Assembly: GCF_009728735.1 (NCBI RefSeq)
Contig: NZ_CP024640.1
Span: 211,542-267,290, forward strand
Direction: 5' to 3'
Source of the DNA: Pantoea phytobeneficialis
GTDB lineage: Bacteria > Pseudomonadota > Gammaproteobacteria > Enterobacterales > Enterobacteriaceae
DNA: 55,749 bases
Positions 6,181 to 15,072 of the stretch are shown one piece after another. The number at the start of each line of letters is the position of its first letter. The stretch's first letter is position 1. The notes below the pieces were generated by a model, which saw only the letters and a list, made by a program, of their open reading frames with translations, had not been told where the DNA came from and did no database searches. A program made the translations under genes and the position numbers.

Positions 6181-8472
6181 ATGTCTCACTTAATTGGAAA
6201 AAGGAAAACGACCCTTTCATTACTGATTGGGCTGGTCATCCACAGTGGCTTCTCTCTGGCAGCCGAAACACCATCAAATGTTTTATCGTTACAGGAGCAG
6301 GGGGCAGCAACCGCAACTGACGCTGACTCCGGGCAGAAAAGCAAAACCGAACCGACGGTCAATCCGACCAACGAAGACACTATGGTCGTCTCGGCCAAAG
6401 CTGAAGAGAAACTGAAGCAGCAGCCTGGTGCATCGCTGATTACCAAAGAAGATTTGGAACGCAATCCGCCGGTCAACGATCTGTCCGAAATCATTCGCAA
6501 AATGCCGGGTGTGAACTTAACCGGTAACAGCGCAACCGGTAGCCGTGGTAACAACCGTCAGATTGATATTCGCGGTATGGGGCCAGAAAACACCCTGATC
6601 CTGATCGATGGTGTGCCCGTCTCTTCCCGTAGTTCCGTGCGCTACAGCCGCACCGGCGAACGTGACACCCGTGGCGACAGCAACTGGGTTCCGCCGGAAA
6701 TGGTCGACCATATCGATGTGTTACGTGGCCCGGCGGCGGCACATTATGGTTCCGGCGCGATGGGCGGCGTGGTGAACATCATCACCAAACGTCCCACCAA
6801 TGACTGGCATGGTTCACTGTCGCTCTACACCAATCAACCGGAAGACAAGGATGAAGGCGCGACCAAACGCATGAACGTCAGCCTGAGCGGTCCACTGGTG
6901 GATGATGTGCTGACCATGCGTCTGTACGGCAACATCAACAAAACCGATGCTGATGCCTACGATATTAATACCAACGAAAACGGTTCTTACGCGGCAGGTC
7001 GTGAGGGCGTGCGCAACCGCGATATCAACACAGCGGTGCAGTGGAAGATCAATCCGCAGCAGTACATGGATTTCAACTACGCCTACAGCCGCCAGGGCAA
7101 TATCTATGCCGGTGATACCCAATACAGCAACAGCAACCTGAGTACCCTGGTGCCGACCTTATACGGTCAGGAAACCAACCGCATGTATCGCCAGGCCTAC
7201 AGCGTGACCCATAACGGCATCTGGGACTGGGGCCAGTCCAAACTGACCCTGAGCTATGAAGATACCCACAACACGCGGCTCGACGAAGGCTCTACCGGCA
7301 AAGTGGAAGGGATGATCAACAGCGACACCTACAACACCAGCCGTTATAAAACCTGGCGCATCAATAATGAGTACACCATCCCCTTCACCCTGCTGGTGGA
7401 CAATACTCTGACGCTGGGAGCTGAATGGAATAAGGAGCAGTTGAACGATCCGGCATCAATGCAGGAAACGGATGCGACCGGTATCGATATCAATGGTGTA
7501 TCGGGCGATCCTTCCCAGCGCAGCAGCAAAAACAGCCAGGAACTGAGCGCCATTTACCTGGAAGACACCATTGATGCCTTCGACGCCACCACATTGATTC
7601 CGGGCCTGCGTTTTGATTACAGCGATCGCTTCGGCAGCAACTGGAGTCCCAGCCTGAACATTCAGCAGGAATTGGGTGATCACTTCACGCTGAAAGCCGG
7701 TATCGCGCGTGTGTTCAAAGCGCCAAACCTGTATCAGTCCAGCGAAGGCTACCTGCTGGCGAGCAGCGGTAACGGTTGTAACATTGGGGGCAGCAACGGC
7801 TGTTATCTGATGGGTAATAGCGATCTGAAACCTGAAATCAGCGTCAACAAAGAGGTTGGGCTGCAATGGACTGATGAAGGTTACAGCGCCGGACTGACGT
7901 ATTTCCGCAACGATTATCAGAACAAAATCGTCGCGGGGGATAATTCGCTGGGTACGGTGAGTGTGGCAAGTTCCTGGTATTCTTCCACTTATGATATCTA
8001 CCAGTGGCAGAATGGTGGTAAGGCGCTGACGCAGGGCCTTGAAGCCAACCTGACCATTCCGTTGGTGGAAGATACCCTGAACTGGCGTACCAACGCGACT
8101 TACATGTTCACCTCGAAATATAAATCGACCGGTAACCCGTTATCGTTAATCCCGAAATATACGGTAAACAGCTGGCTGGATTGGCAGATGACCGATGCAC
8201 TCTCCGCCACCTTAAGCTGGACCATGTATGGCCGCCAGCATCCGCGTACTACAGCAGAAATTCGTAAGGAAGCCAGCGGATTGTCGGAAAATGAGGTGGG
8301 GGCTTACGCCATCTTTGGTGTCGGTATGAACTACCAGTACAACAAGAATCTGCGATTCACTGCCGGTGTCAGCAACCTGCTGAACAAGCAAATCTATCGT
8401 GAAAACGAAGGCGCTTCGACCTATAACGAACCGGGTCGCGCGTATTATGCAGGTGTGACAACTTCGTTCTGA
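6181..8472 (+). CDS. TonB-dependent catecholate siderophore receptor (FepA/PfeA/IroN-like)
   Basis: This 763-residue outer membrane receptor has a signal peptide (residues 1-28, ending SGFSLAA), a TonB box DTMVVSA at about 66-72, a plug domain (about 80-220, with LSEIIRKMPGVNL and IDIRGMGPENTLILIDG) and a 22-strand barrel ending in phenylalanine (TTSF). The plug motif VLRGPAAAHYGSGAMGGVVNIITK is typical of enterobactin-class receptors, and total length is close to FepA (746). It would import ferric catecholates using TonB-ExbBD energy. The gene stands alone behind a Fur box, with no biosynthesis or ABC transport genes nearby. IroN and PfeA are close alternatives, so no symbol is given. Confidence 0.88.
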   Translation: MSHLIGKRKTTLSLLIGLVIHSGFSLAAETPSNVLSLQEQGAATATDADSGQKSKTEPTVNPTNEDTMVVSAKAEEKLKQQPGASLITKEDLERNPPVNDLSEIIRKMPGVNLTGNSATGSRGNNRQIDIRGMGPENTLILIDGVPVSSRSSVRYSRTGERDTRGDSNWVPPEMVDHIDVLRGPAAAHYGSGAMGGVVNIITKRPTNDWHGSLSLYTNQPEDKDEGATKRMNVSLSGPLVDDVLTMRLYGNINKTDADAYDINTNENGSYAAGREGVRNRDINTAVQWKINPQQYMDFNYAYSRQGNIYAGDTQYSNSNLSTLVPTLYGQETNRMYRQAYSVTHNGIWDWGQSKLTLSYEDTHNTRLDEGSTGKVEGMINSDTYNTSRYKTWRINNEYTIPFTLLVDNTLTLGAEWNKEQLNDPASMQETDATGIDINGVSGDPSQRSSKNSQELSAIYLEDTIDAFDATTLIPGLRFDYSDRFGSNWSPSLNIQQELGDHFTLKAGIARVFKAPNLYQSSEGYLLASSGNGCNIGGSNGCYLMGNSDLKPEISVNKEVGLQWTDEGYSAGLTYFRNDYQNKIVAGDNSLGTVSVASSWYSSTYDIYQWQNGGKALTQGLEANLTIPLVEDTLNWRTNATYMFTSKYKSTGNPLSLIPKYTVNSWLDWQMTDALSATLSWTMYGRQHPRTTAEIRKEASGLSENEVGAYAIFGVGMNYQYNKNLRFTAGVSNLLNKQIYRENEGASTYNEPGRAYYAGVTTSF

Positions 8473-8500
8473 TCGCTGAAAGGGAAGACCTGAGAAAATC

Positions 8501-8528
8501 GTAGCGGCGCGATTTATCGCGCTGCTAC
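8501..8528. repeat. REP-type repeat, single-hairpin form
   Basis: GTAGCGGCGCGATTTATCGC followed by GCTGCTAC forms one hairpin with GTAGC/GCTAC ends. It sits between the TonB receptor and the convergent flavodoxin gene, and its minus-strand sequence supplies the last codons and the TAA stop (8514) of the flavodoxin gene. It may also act as a terminator for both genes. Confidence 0.85.
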
Positions 8529-9086
8529 CAACCAGTCGAGGGTTTTTTCCATGGTCTGGCGTTCCTGATCGGCCTGCATAATAAAAGGCGCAAGGAGATG
8601 GGCAGCCGGCGCTGATTTTTCCAGCACGGCCAGACTGTCCCCGATGCCATAACCACCATGCGTGATAAACGGAACAATCGTTATTCCCGAGAAATCATGA
8701 CGCGTTAAAAAAGAACGGACGATGGCAGGCAAACTCATTCCCCAGATTGGATAGCCAAGGTAGATGGTTTTATAACGTTTTATCTCAGCCAGATCATGCA
8801 GCAATGGCGGATTAAATCCGTTTTTGCGTTCATCGCTTGCCTGTTCAACCATCTGGAGATAATCAGCCGGGTAGGGTGTTTGCGGCAGGATTTCATGTAG
8901 ATCGGCTTGCAGGGCGCGCTGAAGAATCCCGGCAATCACCCGCGTGTTGCCGCTGCGTGAATGATAAGCCACCAGCGAATCCGACTGACCGGTGATGATT
9001 GCCGCTGCGGCTGGCTGCGTCAGCAGGGAAATACCCGCGAGAAAAGGCAGTAGCTCCCTGCGAGACAGGTTAATGTTATCGTCCAT
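8514..9086 (-). CDS. Tat-exported flavodoxin-like protein
   Basis: This 190-residue protein has a twin-arginine signal near the N-terminus (SRRELLPFLAGISLL, then QPAAAA) and then a flavodoxin fold. AYHSRSGNTR is the FMN phosphate-binding loop, YLGYPIWGMSLP the segment before the second flavin-contacting loop, and THGGYGIGDS the third. Secreted flavodoxins of this type are predicted periplasmic FMN redox proteins, folded in the cytoplasm with cofactor before Tat export. No reductase partner is adjacent. The C-terminal VAAR plus stop is encoded by the REP repeat, suggesting the original end was replaced or extended by repeat insertion. Confidence 0.78.
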   Translation of the reverse strand: MDDNINLSRRELLPFLAGISLLTQPAAAAIITGQSDSLVAYHSRSGNTRVIAGILQRALQADLHEILPQTPYPADYLQMVEQASDERKNGFNPPLLHDLAEIKRYKTIYLGYPIWGMSLPAIVRSFLTRHDFSGITIVPFITHGGYGIGDSLAVLEKSAPAAHLLAPFIMQADQERQTMEKTLDWLVAAR

Positions 9087-9272
9087 ACGACCTCATCATA
9101 ATTTATCCAACTCAAACAACCTTAAAGGTTAATCTGCGCGGATAAATACACGATTTGCGGCATTATTGATGAACGAAAATCATAGGCCTTATTTTATATT
9201 TGGCTGCGAGTGTGACGATTGGTGGGAAAATGGCTGCACACGGCTTACTGCTTTTCAGTCAAGGCACCTTCT

Positions 9273-9330
9273 GTAGCGGCGCGATTTATCACGCGAATTG
9301 CAGGCCCGCGCGAAAAATCGCGCCGCTACG
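9273..9330. repeat. REP-type repeat, long form, in the 9087-9389 intergenic region
   Basis: The arms GTAGCGGCGCGATTTATCACGCG and CGCGCGAAAAATCGCGCCGCTACG are inverted around a short spacer, with two point changes from the commonest copy. The rest of this 303-base gap should hold the minus-strand promoter of the flavodoxin gene (9087-9270) and the downstream side of the OprD-type porin gene; I see no gene or clear operator in it. Confidence 0.85.
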
Positions 9331-9389
9331 AATGCATGCCAACACGCTGACTTCAGACAACCATTACAGCACGCGGCTACCTTTTTAAA

Positions 9390-10661
9390 TCAGAGAATCG
9401 AGAACGGATATTCAACAAATACGCGTACTTCATTACCGCCGACATTATAATCAGCAGCGTCTGAGGAGACGCGCAGTGAAGAGAAGCGCAGCTTCACTTT
9501 CAGGTCTTTAGCGGCACCATCAGGCACCTTGTACTGCACCTGATTAAAGAATTCATGTTCGTGCCCATTATCGGTGGCCGAGGTTTTGATATTGTCACCA
9601 CGTACATAAGCAACGTCATAGCTCAGACCGTTAATGCCGACACCACTCAGGTCGATCGAGTAAGCAACCTGCCACGAACGCTCGTCCTCGCCATTAAAGT
9701 CAGACCAGTAAGAGTTCGCCAGCCAGATGGTGCTGCCGCCATCACCGACGCCGCCCTGATTGCGGTAGCCGCCATAATGGTAACCGGTGCTGCCGCTGCT
9801 TTGCTGATAAGCCACCTTGAAGGTATGAGTATCAAAGGTATAGCTTGCCGCCAGACTCCAGATGGTATTGCTGCGGCCAGTGTCGAGTTGATTGGCGTAT
9901 TCCTGATTCAGGCGCGAATTATAGCCGTTGAAGTCGAGGCCAAAGGATTGATTGTCTGCCAGCGGCGTTTTGTAATTCAGGCCAAGGTATTGCTTATTAA
10001 TCACGTCTTCGACATTGGAAGCGTAAAAGGCACCGCTCAATTGATCGGTAAACTGATAACTGGCACCGGCAAAACTCAGCGATTTCAGGCCGGTATCATG
10101 GCTGTCGTCGCTTTTCTGTTGTTCATCGGTAAAGTAACCGGCGGTGACGTTTAATCCGGCCACTTCCTGCGAGTTCAGCATAAAACCGGTATAAGTTTCA
10201 TCCAGCAGACGCGAGTCATCTGCTGTCAGGATCGGCAGCATCGGGCGCTGAGTACCGTAGCTGAGCACGGTATTGGAAAAGCGCATTTTGGCGGTGGCGC
10301 CAAATTTCGCCAGATCAGATTTGGCTTTGCCATCGTTATCCTGAGCAAAGAAATCGATACCACCTGCGCCGCTACGGCCGCGACCGCCATCCAGTCTGAC
10401 AGCATATTGCGCCAGACCATCAACGCCAAAACCTACCGGTCCCTGAGTAAACCCGGAAGAAAAGTTGGCAATGATGCCCTGTCCCCACTCACGACGAGTG
10501 CGAACACCTTCGTCTTTATAATCCCTGTTGATATACGCATTGCGTAAAAGTACATCAAGATGACTGTCTTCAAGGAAGCCGTTTGATTCCTGAGCCGCAG
10601 CGGCCATTCCAGAGAGGCCAATTAATGATGCCACCAGTGAAAGTTTGAATATCTTTTTCAC
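9390..10661 (-). CDS. OprD-family outer membrane porin
   Basis: This 423-residue protein begins with a signal peptide (MKKIFKLSLVASLIGLSGMAAAA) followed by the conserved GFLEDSHLDVLLRNAYINRDY opening of OprD-type porins. Alternating amphipathic strands continue to the end, with RREWGQGIIANFSSGFTQG and VGFGVDGLAQYAVRLDGG as further family signatures. OprD porins are 18-stranded channels for small carboxylates or basic amino acids; the substrate cannot be read from sequence. The C-terminus is FSIL rather than the usual terminal aromatic residue. The gene is isolated, with 221 bases upstream before the next gene. Confidence 0.85.
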   Translation of the reverse strand: MKKIFKLSLVASLIGLSGMAAAAQESNGFLEDSHLDVLLRNAYINRDYKDEGVRTRREWGQGIIANFSSGFTQGPVGFGVDGLAQYAVRLDGGRGRSGAGGIDFFAQDNDGKAKSDLAKFGATAKMRFSNTVLSYGTQRPMLPILTADDSRLLDETYTGFMLNSQEVAGLNVTAGYFTDEQQKSDDSHDTGLKSLSFAGASYQFTDQLSGAFYASNVEDVINKQYLGLNYKTPLADNQSFGLDFNGYNSRLNQEYANQLDTGRSNTIWSLAASYTFDTHTFKVAYQQSSGSTGYHYGGYRNQGGVGDGGSTIWLANSYWSDFNGEDERSWQVAYSIDLSGVGINGLSYDVAYVRGDNIKTSATDNGHEHEFFNQVQYKVPDGAAKDLKVKLRFSSLRVSSDAADYNVGGNEVRVFVEYPFSIL

Positions 10662-10882
10662 GTTATGTCTGCCTTATAAATTCGATATTATTTTGTTAAT
10701 GCTGAAAGTGCGCGCGGGATATTAACATTTTACGCTTCGTGAAAATGGGCTCATTTTTATCGATTTATGCGGTTTTATTACGGTCAAATAATGACGTGGC
10801 GTGACGATATTATTCGCGAGTATTGATGCCTGCTGCCGAATATAAAGGGAACAGGCATACCTGAAGGGGCAATCAGGGGTTG

Positions 10883-11530
10883 TCAGTGGCGATCAGACTT
10901 GACCAGCAGGTCTGAGGTAAGCACCACCAGGCCATTGGCCGTCGGTACGGTGTTGACCAGTGCTCGCGCCACTGCCCGTGCTGACACCGGGCGGTAAGCG
11001 CCGGGCAGGAGGGGGGCGAAGAGTCTGGCAATCGGGCTGGCAATGATTTCGCCCAGTCGCCGCGGTTGTTGCAGATGCGCCCGCGAACCGAGCAGCAGCG
11101 AGGGTTGGGCAATCACCAGCGCGGTGAAATCCATCGCTTTCAGCGCATCCTCCAGTTCTCCTTTCACCCGGTTATAGAAAATAGCAGATTTTGCATTGGC
11201 AGCGGCAGCGCTGACCAATCCTACCCGCCGTGCGCCTGTCGCTCTGGCGACCGCCAGATTGGCCTCGAAGTCGACAGCACGAAACGCGGCCTGGCTGCCA
11301 GCGACTTTAATGGTGGTGCCCAGCGCCAGATAGACTTCATCCGTCGGTGGTAGCGCAGGTAACTGGCTAAAATCCACAACATGGACCTCAAGTTTTGGGT
11401 GTTGAAGGGGTAATGGCCGACGGCTGAGAGCATGCACTGCCGAGACGGTCGGGTCGGCCAGCAGGGCCTCAAGGATCAATCCCCCCACCAGGCCGGTGGC
11501 ACCGGCCAGTAGTACTGTTCTTGTGGACAT
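10883..11530 (-). CDS. NAD(P)H-binding atypical short-chain dehydrogenase (TIP30/HTATIP2-like)
   Basis: This 215-residue single-domain Rossmann protein has the N-terminal dinucleotide motif LLAGATGLVGGLIL and an arginine pair (LSRRPLP) after the second strand that suits NADP. Mid-protein YNRVKGELE has the Tyr-x-x-x-Lys spacing of SDR active sites. Members of this NAD(P)H-binding group (COG0702-like) include quinone and flavin reductases as well as non-enzymatic sensors. It begins 14 bases after the LysR gene on the same strand, so the regulator and reductase are co-transcribed. Its substrate is unknown; the nearby quinone reductase-like gene suggests electrophile stress. Confidence 0.78.
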   Translation of the reverse strand: MSTRTVLLAGATGLVGGLILEALLADPTVSAVHALSRRPLPLQHPKLEVHVVDFSQLPALPPTDEVYLALGTTIKVAGSQAAFRAVDFEANLAVARATGARRVGLVSAAAANAKSAIFYNRVKGELEDALKAMDFTALVIAQPSLLLGSRAHLQQPRRLGEIIASPIARLFAPLLPGAYRPVSARAVARALVNTVPTANGLVVLTSDLLVKSDRH

Positions 11531-11544
11531 GGCGTAATGCTCCT

Positions 11545-12498
11545 TTAGCCGCGAAACTGTTCAAGTTCTTCATAATTAATAGTCAATTTCCGGTCATCCC
11601 GGAAGGCGTTCAGCAGGTAATCAACGACAACCTTAACGCGTGGAGCAATCAAGGCGCGATGGGGATATTGAATCACCATCTCGTAATTGCCGGGGTCATG
11701 CTGACCATAAAGTACGATTTTGAGCTTGCCGGATTGTAAGTGGTCGAAGGCGTTGTGAACACCGACCTGAGCAATGCCGTAATCCAGTAACGCAGCATCG
11801 ACCAGGGCTTCGGGGGCGGAAACCGTCAGGATGTTCCCTTCCGGCTCCAGAACTGAGTAGCTGCCGTCCTGGTTCCTGAATCCCCACGGTGAAACCCGTC
11901 CCCCGAGGAAGCGTCGGGTGATCAATCTGTGGTTGCTTAACGCTTGTGGATTGGCAGGGATACCATAACGATCGAGATAGGCGGGCGAGGCGACCAGAAC
12001 CATGTTCATACGGCAGACTGAACGAGAAACCAGTGAAGAATCAACGATTCGGCCGCCCCTGACCGCCAGGTCATAACCCTCTTTGATGATATCCGTGACT
12101 CTGTCATCAAAGTCCATTTCTACCGTCAACGCGGGGTATTGCTCGGTCATACCTGGCAGCACGGGCAGAATGTGGATGCGGCCAAAAGCGGAACTGGTTG
12201 AAATCCTGACGTGCCCGCTGATTTGCGCCTTCTGTGCCACCAGCGTATCAACTGCACCCTCAAGTGCGTTCAGGGCAATGCGCGCCTGATGGATAAACGC
12301 GTTGCCTTCTTCAGTCAGCGTCAGGCGGCGCGTTGTCCTGTTAAGCAGGCGCACCCCAAGCGCCTGCTCCAGACCGGCAATATTTTTACTCACAGCGGCA
12401 GTGCTGATCCCAAGCTGCCGGGCACAGGCGGCAAAACTGCCCTTATCCACTGTTTCCACAAAGGTGAGGATGGCACGGACATGGCGTGAAATCTCCAA
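11545..12498 (-). CDS. LysR-family transcriptional regulator
   Basis: This 317-residue LysR regulator has an N-terminal HTH (FVETVDKGSFAACARQLGISTAAVSK, residues about 12-40) and an effector domain with LNRTTRRLTLTEEG at the linker, typical of the CrgA/DsdC-like subgroup that often controls an adjacent oxidoreductase. It is divergent from the DUF1330 gene; the intergenic region carries a long imperfect inverted repeat (12518-12573) likely to be its binding site. Downstream on the same strand is the NAD(P)H-binding gene. It probably regulates both arms of this small cluster. Confidence 0.85.
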   Translation of the reverse strand: MEISRHVRAILTFVETVDKGSFAACARQLGISTAAVSKNIAGLEQALGVRLLNRTTRRLTLTEEGNAFIHQARIALNALEGAVDTLVAQKAQISGHVRISTSSAFGRIHILPVLPGMTEQYPALTVEMDFDDRVTDIIKEGYDLAVRGGRIVDSSLVSRSVCRMNMVLVASPAYLDRYGIPANPQALSNHRLITRRFLGGRVSPWGFRNQDGSYSVLEPEGNILTVSAPEALVDAALLDYGIAQVGVHNAFDHLQSGKLKIVLYGQHDPGNYEMVIQYPHRALIAPRVKVVVDYLLNAFRDDRKLTINYEELEQFRG

Positions 12499-12517
12499 CC
12501 TACTCTCCCATAATGCG

Positions 12518-12573
12518 ATTAATAACCTTAAGTTAACTCAAGTTCAACCACGGGTGTAGTTCAGGTTAATAAT
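12518..12573. promoter_or_regulatory. Inverted repeat, likely LysR operator region
   Basis: ATTAATAACCTTAA (12518-12531) and TTCAGGTTAATAAT (12560-12573) are inverted copies matching at 12 of 14 positions, with centres about four helical turns apart. They lie between the divergent LysR and DUF1330 genes, where a LysR tetramer would bind and bend DNA. Confidence 0.5.
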
Positions 12574-12641
12574 ATTATTTTTTATACTTCCCCACGTCGT
12601 CCCGCCTTCCCCTGAATATGCTTGCTATCTGGAGAGTTCCT

Positions 12642-12932
12642 ATGAAACCCGCCTTCATTATTTTTACTTTTACCGTGACCGATCCTGAAGGGATGAAACC
12701 CTACCTGGCAAAGGTGGCAGAAACACTGAAAACCTTTAATGCACAACTCCTGGTACAGGGGGCCGAAAGTTTCTGTCTGGAAGGAACCGCACCAGAAGGG
12801 AAAACGGTGATTTTGCGCTTTGCCGACCTTGAAACCGCCAAAGCCTGGTATTACTCGCCAGCCTATCAGGCAATTCTTCCTTATCGCCTGACGTCAGCCA
12901 TTACCCATAGCTGGATTGTTGAAGGTGTGTAA
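12642..12932 (+). CDS. DUF1330 family protein
   Basis: This 96-residue cytoplasmic protein has a ferredoxin-like (dimeric alpha-beta barrel) DUF1330 fold: an N-terminal strand with FTVTDPEGMKPYLAKV, a central strand with VQGAESFCLEGTAPEGKTVILRF, and the signature DLETAKAWYYSPAYQAILPYR. The ATG at 12642 is chosen because GGAGAG lies eight bases upstream; an earlier ATG in frame lacks one. The family has no settled function, though relatives accompany oxidoreductases. Fifty bases downstream is a quinone reductase-like gene, probably in the same transcript and under the divergent LysR protein. Confidence 0.82.
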   Translation: MKPAFIIFTFTVTDPEGMKPYLAKVAETLKTFNAQLLVQGAESFCLEGTAPEGKTVILRFADLETAKAWYYSPAYQAILPYRLTSAITHSWIVEGV

Positions 12933-12982
12933 TTTCACTCTCAGAAAATGTGTTAATTAATTCAGACTGCAAGAGATACCCA

Positions 12983-13507
12983 ATGAAAACATTAATTATC
13001 GTTTCACATCCGTATAAACAACGCTCTCATGTGATTAAAGCACTTGAGCATACCGCTGAAGCACAACCTAATGTCGTGGTACGTAACTTAGACGATATTT
13101 ACGGTGATGATGTCACCGCTTTCGATATTGTACTGGAGCAATCTTTCTATGCCGATGCTGAACGAGTGGTGTTTATTTTCCCCATTCACTGGTTCAATCT
13201 CACGCCAATGCTTAAGGCTTATTTAAATGAGGTCTGGACCTATGGCTGGGCATTTGGTCCGGAAGGCAATGCGCTAAAAAATAAGCAATTGTTGGTGGTT
13301 GCTTCGGCCGGTGCCAGTGAATTTACTTATTCTCATGCCGGTTTGATTAACAGCACTTTCGCAGAAGTGATGACGCCGATGAAAGCGACAGCGCTGTATT
13401 GTGGTATGCACTACCAATCGCCTCTTTCCTTCTATGGTGCGGCGGGTGCAGGTCCCGATAAAATTGCGGAATACCAGGATGTGTTAGCGCAGAAATTGCG
13501 TGCCTGA
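12983..13507 (+). CDS. NAD(P)H:quinone oxidoreductase-like flavodoxin-fold protein (KefF/MdaB family)
   Basis: This 174-residue protein begins MKTLIIVSHPYKQRSHVIKAL, the flavin phosphate loop of the NQO1/KefF/MdaB family, and carries the conserved VFIFPIHWFNLTPMLKAYLNEVWTYGWAF segment, which contacts the isoalloxazine ring and forms the dimer interface. Such FMN or FAD enzymes reduce quinones by two electrons and avoid semiquinone formation. The ATG at 12983 with AAGAGA upstream is preferred over a start 33 bases earlier. It follows the DUF1330 gene and ends just before a hairpin shared with the convergent MFS gene. Confidence 0.82.
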   Translation: MKTLIIVSHPYKQRSHVIKALEHTAEAQPNVVVRNLDDIYGDDVTAFDIVLEQSFYADAERVVFIFPIHWFNLTPMLKAYLNEVWTYGWAFGPEGNALKNKQLLVVASAGASEFTYSHAGLINSTFAEVMTPMKATALYCGMHYQSPLSFYGAAGAGPDKIAEYQDVLAQKLRA

Positions 13508-13515
13508 TGCGAAAA

Positions 13516-13538
13516 GGGCCGGATCTGTATTCCGGCCC
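13516..13538. terminator. Hairpin between convergent genes, probable bidirectional terminator
   Basis: GGGCCGGA and TCCGGCCC form a perfect 8-bp stem with a 7-base loop, preceded by AAAA on the plus strand (T run for the minus direction). It lies between the quinone reductase-like gene and the convergent MFS gene. Confidence 0.65.
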
Positions 13539-13550
13539 CGTCGTATCGCG

Positions 13551-14906
13551 TTAAGCAGGCAAACGTGTTCGGCTGATCATCCACCAAATCAGTGACATCA
13601 GCATCGCCATCGCAGCAATCAATTTTAGTCCGGTAATCAGGTTCTCATCACCGGCGTAGCTAATCAGCAGGCCAAAGACCGCCACCCCCATGACGCCACC
13701 CATCTGCCGCGCGCAGGAGAAGAGTGCTGAGGCAGATCCGGCTTCCTCATTGGATGCCTGAGAAAAGATCAGGTTTGCTACCCCGGGCATCGCCAGGGAG
13801 GTTCCGGCCCCCAGCAACATCATCGGCAGGAACAATTGCCAGGCGCTCCAGTCCGGCTTTATGAATAACAGCAGCGCGAAACCGACACAGCTCACCAGAC
13901 TGCCCAGGCAGGACAGCCAGCGGAGGCGAAAACGTCTGCTGAGCTTACTACTGCTGAAATTCACCACGGCGGTAAACAGCATCATCGGCAAAAATGCCAG
14001 ACCGGTCTGCAACGCGGTCAGCTTCAGCTCGCTCTGGAAAAAGATACTGAAAATGAAGACGGCACCGTAAAACACCATGTTACACACAAAGCCGATGATC
14101 ACGCTGCTGACGATCAGTTTATTGCGTAGCACGGATGGCATCACCACCGGATCGGCGGATCGCTTCTCGTGCAGCACAAATCCCACCAACGCGAGCAGCC
14201 CGACCAGCAAAGCGGATAAGGTGATCGGGCTTCGCCAGCCGAAACGGGCGGATTCTGTCAGGGCAAAGGTCAACAGGCCGAGGGCGAGTACAATCAACAC
14301 CTGACTGGAGAGATGAATTTTCCGCTGAAAACGCGGGCTGACAGGGGCAAATCGTAACGTGAAGTACACGCTCACCAGGCCGACAGGCACGTTGATGAGG
14401 AAAATACTTTTCCACCCCAACAACTTAATCAGCAAGCCACCGACAACCGGGCCTGCGGCCAGCGCGAAGCTGCCAGATGCAGCCCACATGGCAATCGCCC
14501 CGGCGCGCGCGTGAGCATCTGAAAAATATTGGCGCAGCAAGGTTAGTGAGCTGGGAACCAGCAGCGCAGCGCCCACTCCCTGAATGCCACGGGCGGTATC
14601 CAGCCAATATATGCTGGGTGCAAAGGCGCAACTGAGTGAAGCGCCGATGAAAATCAAAATCCCGGCGATAAAAACGTTTCTGACCCCAAAGCGATCGCCC
14701 AGGGTGCCAGCCCCCAACAGCAACGCAGCAAACAGCAGGGAATAGGCATTCATCACCCATTCAAGATCGCTGATTCCGGCATCGAAATGATGGCGGAGCA
14801 CCTCCAGGCCGACGTTAACGATACTGACATCCAACTGGACCAGAACAAAACCCAGACATACGGCGGCGGTGAATAACCGGTCCCGGCCTGTTTTATTTAT
14901 AAGCAT
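13551..14906 (-). CDS. MFS drug/solute exporter, DHA2 (EmrB/QacA) type
   Basis: This 451-residue inner membrane protein has 14 or so hydrophobic segments. The DHA2 hallmarks are TAAVCLGFVLVQLDVSIVNVGL (motif D1), GTLGDRFGVRNVF (motif A) and SGSFALAAGPVVGGLLIKLLGW (motif C, typical of antiporters). The first-helix Asp in LDVSIVN is conserved in proton-coupled exporters. It would export toxic compounds by proton antiport; no substrate can be named. No membrane-fusion partner is next to it, so it is probably a stand-alone exporter. The AraC/cupin regulator upstream on the same strand is separated by about 166 bases. Confidence 0.85.
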   Translation of the reverse strand: MLINKTGRDRLFTAAVCLGFVLVQLDVSIVNVGLEVLRHHFDAGISDLEWVMNAYSLLFAALLLGAGTLGDRFGVRNVFIAGILIFIGASLSCAFAPSIYWLDTARGIQGVGAALLVPSSLTLLRQYFSDAHARAGAIAMWAASGSFALAAGPVVGGLLIKLLGWKSIFLINVPVGLVSVYFTLRFAPVSPRFQRKIHLSSQVLIVLALGLLTFALTESARFGWRSPITLSALLVGLLALVGFVLHEKRSADPVVMPSVLRNKLIVSSVIIGFVCNMVFYGAVFIFSIFFQSELKLTALQTGLAFLPMMLFTAVVNFSSSKLSRRFRLRWLSCLGSLVSCVGFALLLFIKPDWSAWQLFLPMMLLGAGTSLAMPGVANLIFSQASNEEAGSASALFSCARQMGGVMGVAVFGLLISYAGDENLITGLKLIAAMAMLMSLIWWMISRTRLPA

Positions 14907-15072
14907 GATAATTCCACAGATAACCGGGCCAACATCGGTTGGCCCCTGAGCGATGATGAAACAGAGAAAACACCACCTGATAAACCCGGTCAGGTCAGCG
15001 TTGGGGGAGGATATTAGCGCGCGGTGATGGGATTATTAATAATCAGAAATCCACATTTGTTTGGTAAAAGTC

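Noticed and set aside
9200..9388. Small plus-strand frame across the 9087-9389 intergenic region
   Set aside because: A third of it is the REP repeat and it has no ribosome binding site or recognisable features.
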